A DNA stretch of 64,000 nucleotides, from assembly GCA_013397115.1 (NCBI GenBank), contig VWZW01000480.1, positions 1-64,000 on the forward strand. The letters are read 5' to 3'. Below the pieces are notes generated by a model. That model did no database searches, had not been told where the DNA came from, and worked only from the letters and a program-made list of their open reading frames with translations. Positions 25,300-39,614 of this stretch are shown here, piece by piece. The DNA comes from Edolisoma coerulescens. Lineage: Eukaryota > Chordata > Aves > Passeriformes > Campephagidae. The translations under genes were made by a program, and so were the position numbers. How positions within the stretch are numbered: position 1 is the stretch's first letter; each line of letters starts with the position of its first letter.

Positions 25300-25640
25300 T
25301 GCAGATGTGTGAGAGTTCCAGAAGCATGTCCAGGTGGGAGCACGTGTGTCTCCAGAGCGCCACAGCGACAGTGGGGGTGTTGTGTGTTTGTTTCCATCTG
25401 TCTGTCTGGAAAGGATGTCAGGGAGGGAGGGTTTGGGCCTATCTGTGGGCCTGTCTCTGAGGGCTTCTGCCGGTGCCTCTGAGCGTGTCTGCATGTGCAG
25501 GTGCCTCTGTGTTCCTCAGCTGTGCTTGGGGGTGCATGAGGATGACTGAGCAAACCACCTGGACTGGTATCCACCCTGCCTGTTCGTTCAGTGCCACAGC
25601 TGCATGTCTGAGTGTGTCTGTGAAGGCTGCAGGAGGCACA
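25300..25640 (+). repeat. Second degenerate GT-rich region
   Basis: Similar in style to the block at 23590-23980, with repeated GTGTCT, GTGTGTTTG and TGCCTCTG words. It accounts for most of the 268-codon minus-strand frame at 25014-25820, which has no recognisable domain. Confidence 0.5.
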
Positions 25641-26759
25641 GAGGAGGAGGAGCCACCCAGCACAGGTACACAAGGTGATGCAGCAGATGTGATGAGCCAG
25701 GGTCGTGAGCATGGTTATGAGATGAGAACTGTCAGGGATAGAGAACCGGTGACCTGCAGGCTTTTGTGAAATAATGGGATATTTCCATGCATAAAATGCC
25801 CTCCTGTTGTAGCAGCACACGTTTTCCTAAGAGGGAACATTGCGACTGGTTTGAGGGTTGATGGAAATGGTGGGGTTTTAATGGGAGAGATGACAGGAGG
25901 AGAGTGCAATGCTGTGTGTGGGCTGATCCGTGGTGGCATCTGAGAGACATAGGACGTGGGTGCTTCAGGAAGGAGCACTCCTGAGAAGGTTAGGGAAACC
26001 CAAACCCCGCCTTAGTGTATTAGAGCCCTAAAAAATATCAGTCAGGTCTGTTTTGTCCCAGCCTGCTGGGTAATGGTTTGGTGTTTGTCCGTCAGGTATT
26101 CAGGAGAGCTGAGCACTTTATACCTCACACTACTGAAAAGGTTTCCAAATTCTGTTAGGAACTCAGCTTGATTGAATCCCAAATACTGATGCAGTAAGGC
26201 CAGAGAAATACCAAAGCATTGAGCTCCCAAGACTTGGAGACCTGTGCAGTGATTTCTCATTTAGTCTATTTTATTTCTGATGTAAAGCAGCTCAGGCTTA
26301 AACCAGGCGCATGAGGCCCTTTTTTACAATCATCTCGCTTTTGGTGTCAAGAGGCTTCCTATTATTTGCCATGGGCTCCTGCTCCCATTCTTTGGAATAT
26401 CTGAAAGCCTATACTTAAATCTCCCTCTCACCTTCTCCTGCACTCCTCCCTTTTAACCCACACCCTGCCTTTCTTCCTTTTCTCCCTCGCTCTCCTCTCC
26501 CCCGTCTCCAGCCACACTAAACCTCACGGGTTCATTTTCCCTCTCAACCAATGTGTCTGAAGGCAGAGAACCAGTGGCTCGCAAGCTGCAGTCCTTGCTC
26601 AGGCGCGGCTGCCCCGGGCCCGCGGCCTGCGCAAGGCCTGCAGCGCTGGGCCCTGCGGCACAGTCCTGCGCACACACCCCTCCATGGGAGCAAGGATCGC
26701 GGGAAGGACGACACACATATCCAGCCTGCACCTCACTTGGGACTGGCATTCATATCTGT

Positions 26760-26803
26760 CGCTGTGTCTGTCTCTCTGTCTGTCTGTCTTCCTCTGCCTG
26801 TCT
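26760..26803 (+). repeat. (GTCT)n-like run
   Basis: Imperfect GTCT/CTGT tetranucleotide repeat in intron 32. Confidence 0.8.
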
Positions 26804-29800
26804 GGTTCTCTCCGCTTCCACGCCCTTTGCTGCTCAGATTTTGGCCGTCGGCTGCCACCGGACACAAATCTTTGCAAATTCCTGCAGCTTGCAAGCTCAG
26901 TTACCCAAACCTGCCGGAAGAGGCAGAAAACATCTCCCTCCCTTTCCTTCCTCTCCCTCTCAAATGCCATCTGGGTAGCAGAGGCCTCCAAATTATGTAG
27001 CAAAGGGCTGAAGAAGCACAGTGGCTTCTTTTGACATCTTGTGTTGTCACACCCTTACTGCTGCCATCCCAGAAGTTGTCCGTAGTCCTGAGCTCTCCCT
27101 GTGTGCGTGTATATGTATGTATATATGACTTGTTTTCTTCTTGGAAAAGCTACTGATAAAATTGATGATGGGGCGGGGGGAAGGTGGATTTAGTTTGCCT
27201 TTTTTTTTAACATCTGGTGGTGTTTTTATCATTGGAATAATTCAGGTAACACACCACGGTGGCCCCAGCTGTAGGAAGCCATGTTGAAGCATGGTTGTGA
27301 GCTGTAGCAGTGGCAAGTGCTTTATTTTGCCTTTGAAGAACATCAGGAGAGCTGCCCTGAACTCTTCCACAGATTAGGCTTCGATCAATTTGAATTTGAT
27401 CACCTCCCATGCTTAATTAATAATTCTAGGGCATGATTTTCACCCTGTATTGGTGAGAAATAAGTATGGTATGACTATCCAGCCACAACCATGTTTGAAC
27501 AGGGTTATTTTTGGTTTTATTTATGTATGTATTTGTCATGATGATGGGGCCATTTTTTTTTTTTTTAATCTCTTGTCTTTAAAATGTTGATATTTTGAGT
27601 GCATTTCCAGAGTTTATAATGAGATTTGCACTTTAAAAGAGGTGATTTTGGTAACTGCACTACTTTTTCTGTATGGAAATCTATATGAAATATGGACAAT
27701 CAGAAAAAAGTATGTATTTTCTGCAAGAAAAGGGGGATAGTAAATGCAAATGACTCCTTCCTCAGTTTACCTGAGTATTTGAGCTGTTGCTAGCAGTGTT
27801 AGCACCGCAAGAAGAAGGCATGTAGTTCCCACTTTGAAAGACTCTTCTTACTACCCAATTTTAAGGAAGTACCTCAATATTGTGATTTCCACAAAATTGT
27901 TATACTTGGCTTCTGACATTATTCCGGGCCCATGGAAAAATCAGAATGTATTCTAATGCAGGGAAGACATTAGAGGAGCATAAAAATAAATTTGCCTCAC
28001 TGGAAAAATTTAACCACACACATTCTTGTTAATTAAAACAGGCAAAGCAGAAGACAGAGAATCCAGGAGAACAAATTCTTAGAAGCTAAATGTGAAAGCA
28101 GCAAAAAGAAAGTTAGACAGCCCTACGACTGTAAGACCTGATGCACAAATCTGTCTGGAGTCCTTCTGAGTGAAAGTGTTTAAAATGGTGGGCCACAGCA
28201 TCTCTCTGACTGCCCTGAGGAGTGAATTGTGCTTTTAATTAGTGCAGGCTTGCACAAACCCAAAACTTTGGTGGGTTTTAAGGCCTTTAGAGAAGAGGTC
28301 CTGTTTTCTTATTTGACTGTAAATTATTGTTACAATAACAGTAAAAGCTAATAGTAGGAACACAAAGAACCACAGACCTTGTCCTGTGTTGGTTCAGTAG
28401 TGAAAATAAGTGTATGACATCTACATTTCAGTACAAAGAACTCTCTAAAAAGGCTACATCCAGATTTTCTGACCAGTATTTAATTTTACTTGTCATTTTT
28501 CTATCACAGCACTTTGAAGAAAAAACCCACTACAACATTCTGGCATCAGCATCTGTGATATATTACAGTTATATTTCATTTTCCTTTTAATTCCAATGTG
28601 TTTTTCCACAAAGCTAGTTAAAACACTCAAATTAAAAAGAGCTGCCCCAAGCTGATTATATTTTTCCATTGGCTTGCTAGCCAGGATAAATCATTCCTTT
28701 TGCCTAGCAAAAGTTTCTTTTAACTTTCCCTGAACTCTAAATAGAGATTGTATCTTTATATGAATCCACAGAAAAATCTCTGACTCTTGATTCCTTAGAT
28801 CATCTCTGAATATATTTATGTTAATTAATGATCCCTAAGTTAGATGGTCAAAAAGGTGCTTGTGTGAGTTCAAATCCAACTGGTTCTGTCCTCTTAGGCA
28901 ATTCCTTGAGGCAGTGAAAGATGCTTCTGGAGTTTAAATCTCTTTTTTCTCAGACCTACCTTGCTGAGAATGCCCAAGGAATTTTCCAGCATCGCTGTTC
29001 TCCGTACACAGATTGCAGTGGCAGAGAGGGCACAATCCCCTGCATTTCACTCGCTCAGTTTTGCTGCAAAAGCTCCTGTTCTTCATGCAAATCACAAGGG
29101 CTTTTAGCATCACTGCTACAGGACCTCACTGCGTGCACCATCTTGTGCTATTGTGCATATTTAGAGAAATTCTAACTGGTCCCAGGCACTGCCAGTTGCA
29201 ATGAAAGCAACAGAGGTGATGGAAGAAGGGAAGACACACACAAGCATTTCACTCGTTTTCCTCTTTAACTTGATATTCTCCCCCATCTTCTTCTCCCCAG
29301 TGACTTTCTCCAAATTTTGCTGAAATCTTGGGCAGCAGAGGTTTTTAGCAAGGCAGTAGGAACTTCCTACTCTTACCTTGTGTAGCAGTAGTTTTTCCTC
29401 TCTGTCTTCAGCCAAGATCCCATCAGTCCAGGGGAAGAGCTGCTCCCCTTTATGAGGGTTTTTGTGCCAGGCACTGGGCAGCCTTTCAGCATGGTGATGG
29501 TACCAGTCTGCAAACCCAAATGCACAGACTTCCCATTAAATGCAGATCCAGTTGTGGGGAGTTTGCTGCTCACCCAGATTTGTAATCAAAGGTAAACACA
29601 TATAAATTAATTTTACCCTTTCTAATATAGTCAATATAGCACCCTCATTTAGCTCTTGCCTTGCTTCCCCTACACTCTCATGCACCAGCCAGGCAAACAC
29701 AAGAGGGGTGGCTTTTTTATTATTTCTTAACAGACAGCTGGTTTTAAGATGGCTGTGCTCTTACCTCCGCTCCCTGATCTGTTCTTTGTGGAGACTGTCT

Positions 29801-32800
29801 GGCACAACATGCCAACAAAATGACTTCTGCTTCATGTATCTTCCTGGGCATCTGCTAAATGGGGCCCATTCCCTGCTGCATCCAGATGACCAAGCTGTAG
29901 GGGCTGGATTGCTGCTTATGGTCAGCTGATTGATGGCCAAAAACTGTGACTTGGCTCTAATAGCTGTTGCAGAGTAATGGGACATCCCAGCTGGTTGCAT
30001 CCCAGTTGTTCTCTCCAAGTCCACTTTGAAGCTCAGAGACACCAGTCAGCAGTGCTGCCTGCTGAGCCTTGTCTGAGTGGCTGGGGAAAAATCTCCTTCA
30101 TCCAAAGCCAGACATCTGTACATAAGATGAACAGACATGAAGGCAAAGATGCCTCAGCTGTAAAGAAACACTTGTTAATAGAAAAACATCAAAACAAATT
30201 GATGTTTAGAGATAGGGAATTTGAGACTCAACTGTTTAACCATACTTGAGCATAGTAAATCACACACAGTGAGAATTACATATCATCTAAGCTATCCCTA
30301 CCTTTGTTTTTTTTTACCAAAGAATTCCTCAAATCAATAATAATTTATTCTTGGAAAGACGTGTAGAACAAGAAAATGTTGCTCAGTAGCTTTGTAAGAT
30401 CTATCCCCAGTCTCCATATGACCACTTCTAATGTTTTCTGATAAGGCCTGTGATTGGCATTTCAAATCCCAGAATGACTCGTAGGTTTTATTGTATCCCA
30501 TATTATCACACAGAAATCCAATATGAGTTTGTAGGCTGCTTTTTTTCTAGGAAATGTTCTGCATCAACATTAAATAACTTTCTAATTTAAAAAGTAATGA
30601 AAAGACACAGAGTGGGAATTAAATACTAGCTGCTACAAATCTCAGATGAGAATGGTCCATAACAAACTCTCTGTTTGTGCTGCTGGTATCTCTGGATATC
30701 CTCCCTTGAGCAAAGATTAATTATACAAAACTGGCAGGGGCTGAGAGTTCACCTGCAGTCATCTAGAGCCTCCTGCAATCAATCCACAGTCCTGCTGCTT
30801 TGGAAGGAAGGTGGATTGGGTTTTCTCCTGCTCCCACCAGCATGTACAGTTTCTTTAGGCACCTTCATCAGAGCACAAGATGGCTCACTCATCTTCACAC
30901 TGTGCCAGAGCTTTTGGGCTTCCCAAAGGGTGGATCCTGGCAGCACTGCATGTGGAATCTTTCAGCTGGTAGCCTGCCTTCCTTCCCAAAAAAACTGCTC
31001 CTGGTCCAGTCTCCCTCTGGCTCCAGTAGTCCCCAAAGAATTATACTCTTGGAGGAGTGGCGATTTTGCTGCAGACCACAGGCCTCCTTCCGACCTTAAC
31101 ACCTCCAGTGTAATTCCCCATCACTTATCCAGGACTTTTACAGTACCACAAAGATGCTGCTGAAGTTTCCTTCTGGATTCATGTGCTCCTGGAACCCTAC
31201 AAAGGCCAAAGGTCTCCCTCCTCCTTTCAGCCTGAGGCTGCCCAAAGAAACCCCAGAAACACCAATACACTGAGAGCACCAAGTTTCACTCTGTTCTTCA
31301 TTTTTCCTTCTTCCTTGTCCTTCTCCCACACCATGAAATCCTATCAGCTAACTCAGAAGTAATTAACAAATATCTGCAGAAGTCCTCGAACATTCAGTGC
31401 ACAGAAGACAAGCACAGCAGAAGGACATGCCTCTGGGAGTTTGCTGAATTCCTCAAATCACCAGGCTACAGGGCAGAAGCCAGTAGATGTCACTCACCCT
31501 CTCAGTACCAGTGGAGCATTGCAAGGTGTTGGACACAGAGCTCCTGCCTATCAATGGCTCAGGAAGTTCATCTCAGAGAAGAGCTCTGTTGCCATTCCCA
31601 TTTCCAAGGTAGGCTGTGGGATGCTACAAGAAATGGAAAAATCAGTTCATATACAGTGCACAACAGCACGTCTTTGAAGTCATTAGGAGTGGTATGAATG
31701 TTTCGAAGTCTTTCTTCTATTTTATTTTGACATCAAAATCAGTGTCATGGTCTTAGTGCACGAGAACCTGAGAAGCAGAAGTGAGAACATCTCCCTGCTT
31801 GCAGCCCTCCAGAGCAGCTGTGCCTTCACAACACTGCTACAGATTAGAAGTCAAGATGATGGATTTATTTGGGTGTTTGGGATGAAGGAACCTGCATGTG
31901 AAAATAACTGTTATTAGGAATCAGTAAAAAACAGATCCAGGCTGTGCTCCTTTTGGAAAACCTGTACCACAGATTTCTCTCCCTCTTCCCTCCCAGAAAA
32001 TGAAAAAAAAGACAGAGAAGAGAATAATGAGCAAGGTAATGCAGAGCATAAATCTTTGTAAAGAGATGGAGGAAAAGAAGACTGTCCTTTCCAGCACAGT
32101 GATAAATACACTGCTGAGTTTGATGTTTAAAAGCCACGTTAACTTTGCCTTAGGAAATGCAGTGAAGCACATTGGAATGCTTAGGAACAGCAATGAGGAC
32201 ACTGTTGGCATGGATGGTGATAAAACTGAGGAAAGCTGGGGAGATGTGGGAACTTAAATCCTCACTCTTGCTCTCTCTCCATCTTGCTCAGTGATCTGTT
32301 CCATTCCCAAGGTCGTCCCCCTCAGGCTGCTCCGGCCTGGGACAGCCTGATCATCTCCTTTGGGAGCCATTGCCCTGTGAATCAAGAACTGGTCAAATGA
32401 AAAGGCAAGTTTAATGAAAAAAGGCTCATCACACGTGGCTCCTGGCAGAGGTGTTCAAATCAGCAAAACCTCTCTTCTGTTACTCAAACAGAAAATCCTC
32501 AAAGTCGCTCCACATGTAAAACAAAAGCAAAAGGTCCTGCACACAAGTAGGCTTTCAACATTTCTTTTCATGGCTCAATTTATCTTCAGCAGCTTCTCAT
32601 CCAGATGTTCTAGGGCTTTTTTTGGCTGCCTGTCACACAGAACACAAATGATGAAAGACAGGTAAGCTGCACCTGCCTCTCTGAGTCAGACCAGGACCTG
32701 TACCTGAAGATGAGCACTACATCTCTGACAGTGGTTAGTATCTGCTTCTTTCTCAGGAGCCCCCCAGGCTTGATTACCATAACACTTGATTACCCAGAGC

Positions 32801-32841
32801 TAATGAGAAGGATTATTAAAACATCCTGAAAATTAAGAATA

Positions 32842-33107
32842 ATTTGCATAGATATACTTTACCAATTGTTCTGCTTTTCTGAAAGTCATGGGAAAAAATA
32901 GAGCTTTTAGCTGTGTGAAAAAGCAGCCCCTTCATTACTTGTCCTCTAATTGTCAATCTAGGGTAATCTGCATAACCAAATTAAAGCAATTGACTTTCCT
33001 CATATTTACCTTAAGCACTTGGAACCATAAGACTACTGTCTGACAATTTCATGGATATATATATATGAAATTAATTAATAAGCTATTCAAATTGGTATGA
33101 TTTGCAT
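32842..33107 (+). promoter_or_regulatory. AT-rich segment with two octamer motifs
   Basis: ATTTGCAT, the POU/Oct octamer, occurs at 32842-32849 and 33100-33107, together with several TAAT homeodomain-type words. An 8-nt inverted repeat, AATTTCAT/ATGAAATT, flanks an AT run (33045-33072). This could be a transcriptional enhancer, but motif matches in AT-rich DNA are common, so the call is weak. Confidence 0.25.
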
Positions 33108-36100
33108 ATTTGAAGCTAATTAGAAAAGCAAGCTCCAGAATTTCAAAATCTTACAATCCATAGGAAATGAAGGGGAAAAAACTGATAGCTGCAGGACTCA
33201 TTTGCCTAAAAAGTTACCTTGACCTTATTAACTGTATTCAAAACAGGCTTTTGTTGCATAGGGATATGGTAATGTTTCCCCTGAGGTCTGAGATCATGTG
33301 GAATCAGTGAAGTATAAATGCATATATATTGCATTTGGATGAGCTGGCACATTGGTCCCCATGAGTTAGTGCAGGCAGAAATGTAATGGCAAACCTCATT
33401 GCAGATGTTGCATTTTTCCTTATTCCCCTTATTGCAACAAATGAAATTTTAACTCCCTGATGCAGGGGAGTTCAGTTTCCTCTGCAGAGCTGTCTGAGTA
33501 TCAGCATGTTATACTGCACTGGGACACTCAGAGCTTTTTCCAGGGAAATCAACAAGCTGTTCACCATTTGCCCCAGTAAAGGCAGACTCACACACCTCAA
33601 TCCCCTGTTTTCCTGTAAGATGGTGCCCCTTTCTAATGGGCATTAAATGATCCAAAAAAGCCTCTAGCGCTTCACCCAGATTAGAGCTATAAGGAGGCTC
33701 GATTTTTTTGTTCCCAAAAGCCCCTTGTAACATTTTTTCTGTTCGAAAATATAAGGAAAATATAAAGTTGAAAAACTTTCAGTAAAAAATCATTTCTATT
33801 TAAATAATCAAGATTCAAAACATACGCTTAAGTAAAGTAAAAGCAGTTTAATCTGGCACTGATTTTTTTTTTCTTAGTTATATGTGATTTATAATGGAAA
33901 TGTAAACCAAATTAAAATGTGTGAGGACAAAATGTGAGATTTCAACCCTACATTTCTGAAATGCCTGTTTCAAAATTGGCGTGTTTCTACAGAACGTTTG
34001 ACTTTCAGCATCAGCATTCTTTTAACAGAAAATATTTTTGCAGGAAAAGAAAAAGAATTCTGGCTAGTTTTATCCAAAATGTTCCCAGAAATTCTCCAAG
34101 AGCTGCACACTTAAAGGAAGGATGCACAGTTTGAAAAGCTTTTCTGGTTTGTTTTGGTTTTTTTCCCCTGCTAATAATTTGATTTCACTGTAAGGTTGTG
34201 GGAATTGACAATTACGCCATCTGCAATCCAGTAGTACTCCCTGTCAGAGAAATACCAGATACGTTTCTGCCTGGCCTTATAATAACTTCACAGACTTTGG
34301 TGGCTGGTGGGTTATCTCTGGGGTCCTTGTGATTAAAACAGCAGTGGCAGACAGATGGCTCTGGAAGGGGCTGTGGTAACTCCCCAGTGGAATCCCAGAC
34401 TATTACCTGCCAACAGCCAAGGTTGATTTGAAACCTTGACTTTTTCCAGCTCTCCACAAAGACTTGTGTAACTCAGCCTCCTGAGGTCACTTCAGATTTT
34501 TGACACTAAAACTACAAGAGGACATCTTGTGTCTTCTTTTACCATGTCTCCATGGCACAGATAACTTCTAAACCTCTTTTTTTTTCTCATACTTTGGTAA
34601 ATTCTTGCTCTTCTTGAAACTCACAACCTTGCAGATCCCATCTCAGTGTAACCAGATGGGAAGGAAAATTCTCCAGAACAGCAGTATGGTTTGTCATTGC
34701 CGTATTTGTGCTTTTAACTCCTCTCCACAGCTTACCTGTGGTTTTGATGAGTTCATTTCCCCAGAATGTCTCCTTCCACCCTTCATCTTGTGTGCAAAGT
34801 CACAGATGCAGCGTGGCTGAAGCAGGACTCTTGGAGGAGACCTCTGTGTACAAAGACCTTCATCAAGAAAAAACCAATATCCTACGAATGTAAAGGAGCA
34901 ACACAACACCTCAGCCTGCTCAGGCAAGCTCTGCAGAGCAGATTCTCAGAGGCACCCTTCCTGCAGTGAGGAGAAAAAAAGCAAGAAGTGAACATTTATC
35001 ACCCCCTTCCTCATGGGACACAGCTGACAGACCAATTATCAAGTTTCCGGCAGATACAGCATCTTAACGGGTAACTTTTCATTCTCCAAATTCAACAAAA
35101 ATCAAGGAAATACCTTAGCAGACATCCATCACCAATAACCACCTGCTCTAAGGAGTCTCCTAAAAGCTTCATCCACGAGCCACAGTGTCCTCAGTGGAGA
35201 AATGCCACTACAGATTGTTTGTCACAAAAGGCAGCACAAGCATCTGACCACTCATTCTCTTGAGAAATATGAAGTTACTCTGTCATATTGTGGTGCCAGC
35301 ATCTCAAACACACATTTCCTCTCATCTCTTCTAACCTAGGGCTATCAGGCACAACTAGAAGTTTGCAGTGGTATCTCTGCATTGACTGAGACAACTCTAA
35401 CTAGCAAAGCAATTATAACATTGTGCATTCAGCTGCTTAAATGCTCTCCAGCTCTATTAAATGCTCTCTTACAAAAAGAGATTCCTCCCTATGAATGAAA
35501 GTGTTGTTAGAAAGCAAAAAACTATCATCAAGGAAGTTTTGCTCCTCAAACATTAGAGAAAAAATCAGTTTGGACTTCCTAGCAAAGGCTGGATCCCCTC
35601 CAAGGGAGTTGAACTCATCTTCAGTGTGTCCTGTGGTGTAAAAGAATTGCTACCATCAGCAGTGCTGGCAATGGGAATGCTCCCTGCCTGTTCTGTCACC
35701 TCAGTGCAGTCAGGCTTCAACAGCTACTGAACAGCTACTGACACTTATGCAGCAGTGGAAGAGCCTCCATGGTTATATGGATTAAATACATACTGTACAG
35801 ACCTAACCAAGCTCCCTTTCAGGCATTTCCAGGTGCTGCTTCTCTGGAGAGCCATTACAGTTGTCAGCCAAAAGCCCCAAAAGGAACTCAAACCTCCCAA
35901 CGTGGTCCTCCATCTCCAGTGTTCCACAAGGATGAGGTGGGATTAATATCTCTTGTCAGGAATTTTCTACTGAAACTTCCATTTGAATCTGTTTATTAAC
36001 ACACTTTATTATTTTCTTCCAAATCTTTATCCATAAGATATGCTAAGCCATGGATATTTCAGGAAACTTTGATACTGCCATGACTATACAAAGCCTTTTT

Positions 36101-39100
36101 GCCCATATTTTTGCTGCTGTTTTCATAGCTCTGAAAAGCCACATCACCCCTTCTCAGAATTTCAGAATGGACTGCATTACAGCATAAATATCCTACCATA
36201 TTGACTGTTACACATTGCTCTTGAAAGATTGAGAGTGGTTCTCCTCGAGTGTAAATTTTATCCTCTCCTAGCTTCCAAAGCACATCCCATTAAAAACTTC
36301 TTCCTTGACTTGGTGGCAGTATCAGACACCAAGTTTGATTTGTGAGACATTATGGAGGTTCAACAGGACTTGGAGGAGTTACGTTCTTTGCAAGTGGTCC
36401 CCAGAAAACCTCACTCCCACCTACCCCAGCAGAGTGTGATCAGCAGGAACACAATTACCTTACCCAGTGTGTGGTCTCTGAGGTTTTAAGTATCTCTCCA
36501 TTGAACAGACCTGGCTTCTTCCCCAGAGACTTCCTTACCTGGGATCCTGACCTCGTGATGGGCATAAGCTTTGCCTTTCTCTTTTGTGCCTGCAGGGGCT
36601 CTAAGGATGCTCACAGGTTTGCAGCAGCTCAGGCAATTCAGCTGTTTAAAAAGCTGGCGTTCTGGTACACACTGAATGGGAGGAACACCCACTACTGAAC
36701 AGGAATGAGATGTATGCAGGCAAAAATATTTCTGAGGAGGTTTTCAGACATGTTTCAGGGATCACTCAGTCTTCATCCTACTGAATTTTTACTTGGGCTT
36801 CTAGAACCTTCTCTTCTCTTTCTTGGCCTCTTTTGCTCCTTAGCATCTCTGTTGCCTTTTTAAATATAGTGACATCAAAAGAAAGAAAAAAAAAATACCC
36901 AAAGAGTTCTCATTGCAGTCATCCCCCCGAGTGTCTTTACACAGGTGCATCCTGCCTCAGCTATTTCTTTTCCCACTCAGCCTGCAGGTTCCCTTCTATA
37001 TCACTCTAAATATGGCCTTGGACTTGTGATTTATACCTCAGATCCCTTTCCTGTACGAGGTAAAGTGCTCAGAACATCATCTCTGACTAATCTCCCTGCT
37101 GTGGAGCTTTCCCATTCAGAATGTTCATGCTACTCATGCCCCAAAAGAGAAGGGCAGCACGGAAGGCTTGAAGTTCCTTTGCAGGTTAAACCCCATGCAG
37201 GAGGAGAGATGGCTGCAAATTAAACCCTACAGCCAGGAGTGTTTTCTGCTCAGTGGTGTAGCTTCCCCAAGAGCTCTTTCAGTGACACTGAACAGATGAG
37301 GATTTGTTTTTCCATGTTGTAGACACTGGCTTTAATTCCAAGTACTTGTCACCATGCCTCCATCTATGGGAACTGATGTGACCACTACATTCCTGGGTGC
37401 CAGTTGCCTGTCCTTGTCCTAAAATTGGCATTCCCACATCAGTGGCAAGGCTGAAGATTCTTGGATAATCCAGCAGTAGCTCTCTCAGCTTTAGAGCTCA
37501 GAATGGCCACACTTGAAAGTTCCAGTAATGGGTTCTCAGAGATCTGTGCTCAGGTCCACGGGGTGGCTTTTTGGCACAGGTGGTAGGATTTGGCTCCTTC
37601 CTGAAACCTTTTTGGGTATCATAAAATGTATCCAGCCACCCAAAGCTGGGGATTGGTTTTCCCCTCATGAACTCACACACTGTGCAGAAGTATAGCAGGA
37701 ACCTCAGCCCACAGTGCCACAGTCTGTACAAATCCCACCTGCCAGCATTAGCAGAACCTTTCCCTTACAGCTTTTGAGCCTCTACCATAGGCAGTGATAA
37801 AATTTGCTGCATTTCGGACCACATCTTAAAACACAGGCCAGTTAGCTCAGGGAATAAGAGAAGAAATGACAATAAATGCACAATTTCTCACAACACCTCA
37901 AAAGGCTTCTTCAGCCTATCAGTCACAGGTGCACCAACACTGTCATCCAGGAAGGATGGAGAATCCTGAAAATTTTTAGGCTTCCTTCAGTTATTTTGAA
38001 GGGCCTTCTACCAGGAATGCAGCAAGGAGCAGAATAAGGGATCTTCTACGGTTAGAAAAGGTGATTTGCAGAACTAGAAAGAGGAAGGGGGATGGGACAG
38101 AGAAACGCTTTGCTGGAAAGATGTTTGCCTAGCAACACAAAATCAAAATCTATGCCTGACCTGTTAGAAATGTCTCTATGGGCACTGCTTCTTTATTTGG
38201 TATTCAAGCCAACTTTTGCCTGTATGTGATCTGAAAACACAAGAGCAAACATGTGAAAGAGGAGGATAAAAGCAATGAAAGCTGACACTACCAAACCGAT
38301 GAGTTAACCCAAATTATTATATGATTAGGTGTACCTTGGGTTTTTAATTGCTCTCATTTGCCTGTATCACCAAATAGTGCATCCAAACTACAGGGTTTTT
38401 TTAGGTAATATAATGCCAGTTTGATTACTGCAGCATCCTTGGAGAGCAGGAGCATGCTGCAGGAGTGCTCCATGGCACTAGAGGGGAATTCTGACTCTGG
38501 CAGAAAAAGAAATACATCAGTTCCCACTTTGCTAAAGTAGCAGACAGGTTTGGCACATGGTAGAGCTTAGGCCTGAAGGATTATGTTACTATTGAACTGA
38601 AGGACTCCTAATAAAGACAGTTTTATTTAATTTACAATTCTGCTTCTTACACCTAAGGATACTTGCAGCCTTGGGAATTTTTTAGAGTTGCTCTCAGTAT
38701 TGGAAATGGCCCCAGAGGTTAATCAAGGAATGTCAGGCCGAGTGTCTGCAGCAATTTGACTCTTCCAGGCCTGACCAGGGCTCGGCTCAGCTCAGCCTGG
38801 CCTCCAAGAACACATCCACTGGGTCCCTAGGGCTTTGCTGTGAGGTGGGTGAAGGTAGAGAGAGCTGATTAGCTGCACCAACCCACCTTCCACAGCTGGT
38901 GGTGGATGTTGTAGGGTTGCCAAGAGCCAGTTAGGCTCTCCCAACCCATTGCCTCACCCAGAACTGTGTGTAAGGGAATGGGGATACATAAACAGAAAGT
39001 GTTGCTTTAGCACTGGGATATTATGGGTTTACAAATCAGATGGATGCACTAGAAGCTGGCTGGTCCCTGTGTAGACATGGCCTGGATCTGAGTTGGAGAG

Positions 39101-39459
39101 CTAAATCAGCCCCAGTATTGAACTCGCAGTAGTGATACAAGAATCATTCTAACAGCCCAGTACCTCCACTGCCTGGATGCCAGGGTGTCCAGCTCTCAGG
39201 AGACACTGGGTGTGATTCACATGTGGTGGTAGTGGAGAGAGCTGACATCAAATTCACTGGCAGCTGTAGCTACTTCTGCCACGGCCAGCGTTGATCCTGG
39301 GCATCCTCGGGAATAAGCCCAGCCTCTTGTGCATTTCTTTCAAATTCCCTTTTGCCCTCTTCTGCCATTTTGTTGCTCCTGTGTTAGCCAAGACCTAGTT
39401 TACTAGGGCTCTTGATTGGAGACTTATTACAGCTTATTTCTGTCTGCCTTTCTTTAAAG

Positions 39460-39492
39460 CCAGCTGAACATACCCAATGCTCTTCCTCTATG
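39460..39492 (+). CDS. CACNA1C: CACNA1C exon 33 (cassette): IVS3-S4 linker
   Basis: 33 nt, 11 codons PAEHTQCSSSM, phase 0 at both ends, so skipping keeps the frame. It lengthens the extracellular S3-S4 linker of repeat IV. In mammals the corresponding exon is included or skipped by tissue, and skipping shifts activation to more negative voltages. The mammalian version I remember reads CSPSM where this one has CSSSM. Acceptor AAAG|CCA is weak in pyrimidines close to the AG; donor ATG|GTAAGA is good. Confidence 0.96.
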
Positions 39493-39608
39493 GTAAGACC
39501 GAAAATACAGACCACCCTCCCAGCTTCTGTGACACTCTTTCTAACACACTCCTTTTTTCTCTTCTCCGTGATCACAAGTTCTCTCTCCAAGCCCAGCCTA
39601 GTTATTTG

Positions 39609-39614
39609 TGCATG
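39609..39614 (+). promoter_or_regulatory. CACNA1C: Rbfox motif TGCATG downstream of exon 33
   Basis: A perfect TGCATG lies 117 nt after the end of exon 33. Rbfox proteins bound downstream of an exon usually promote its inclusion, and Fox proteins are reported to enhance exon 33 use in mammalian Cav1.2. The position therefore fits a conserved control element. Confidence 0.6.

Larger units (their letters stand above)
20147..39459 (+). other. CACNA1C: Intron 32 (19.3 kb)
   Basis: Non-coding. It holds T-rich simple repeats (20207-20225, 20291-20347, 21464-21496), GT-rich degenerate stretches (about 23590-23980 and 25300-25640) that create long but meaningless minus-strand open frames, a GTCT-rich run (26760-26803), a poly-T (27553-27566) and an AT-rich segment (about 32800-33340) with two octamer motifs. 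I recognise no transposon copy of useful length and no second gene. Confidence 0.88.

Noticed and set aside
25014..25820. 268-codon minus-strand open frame
   Set aside because: It lies in GT-rich degenerate sequence; the product is His/Thr/Pro-rich without domains, and several overlapping frames on both strands are equally open.
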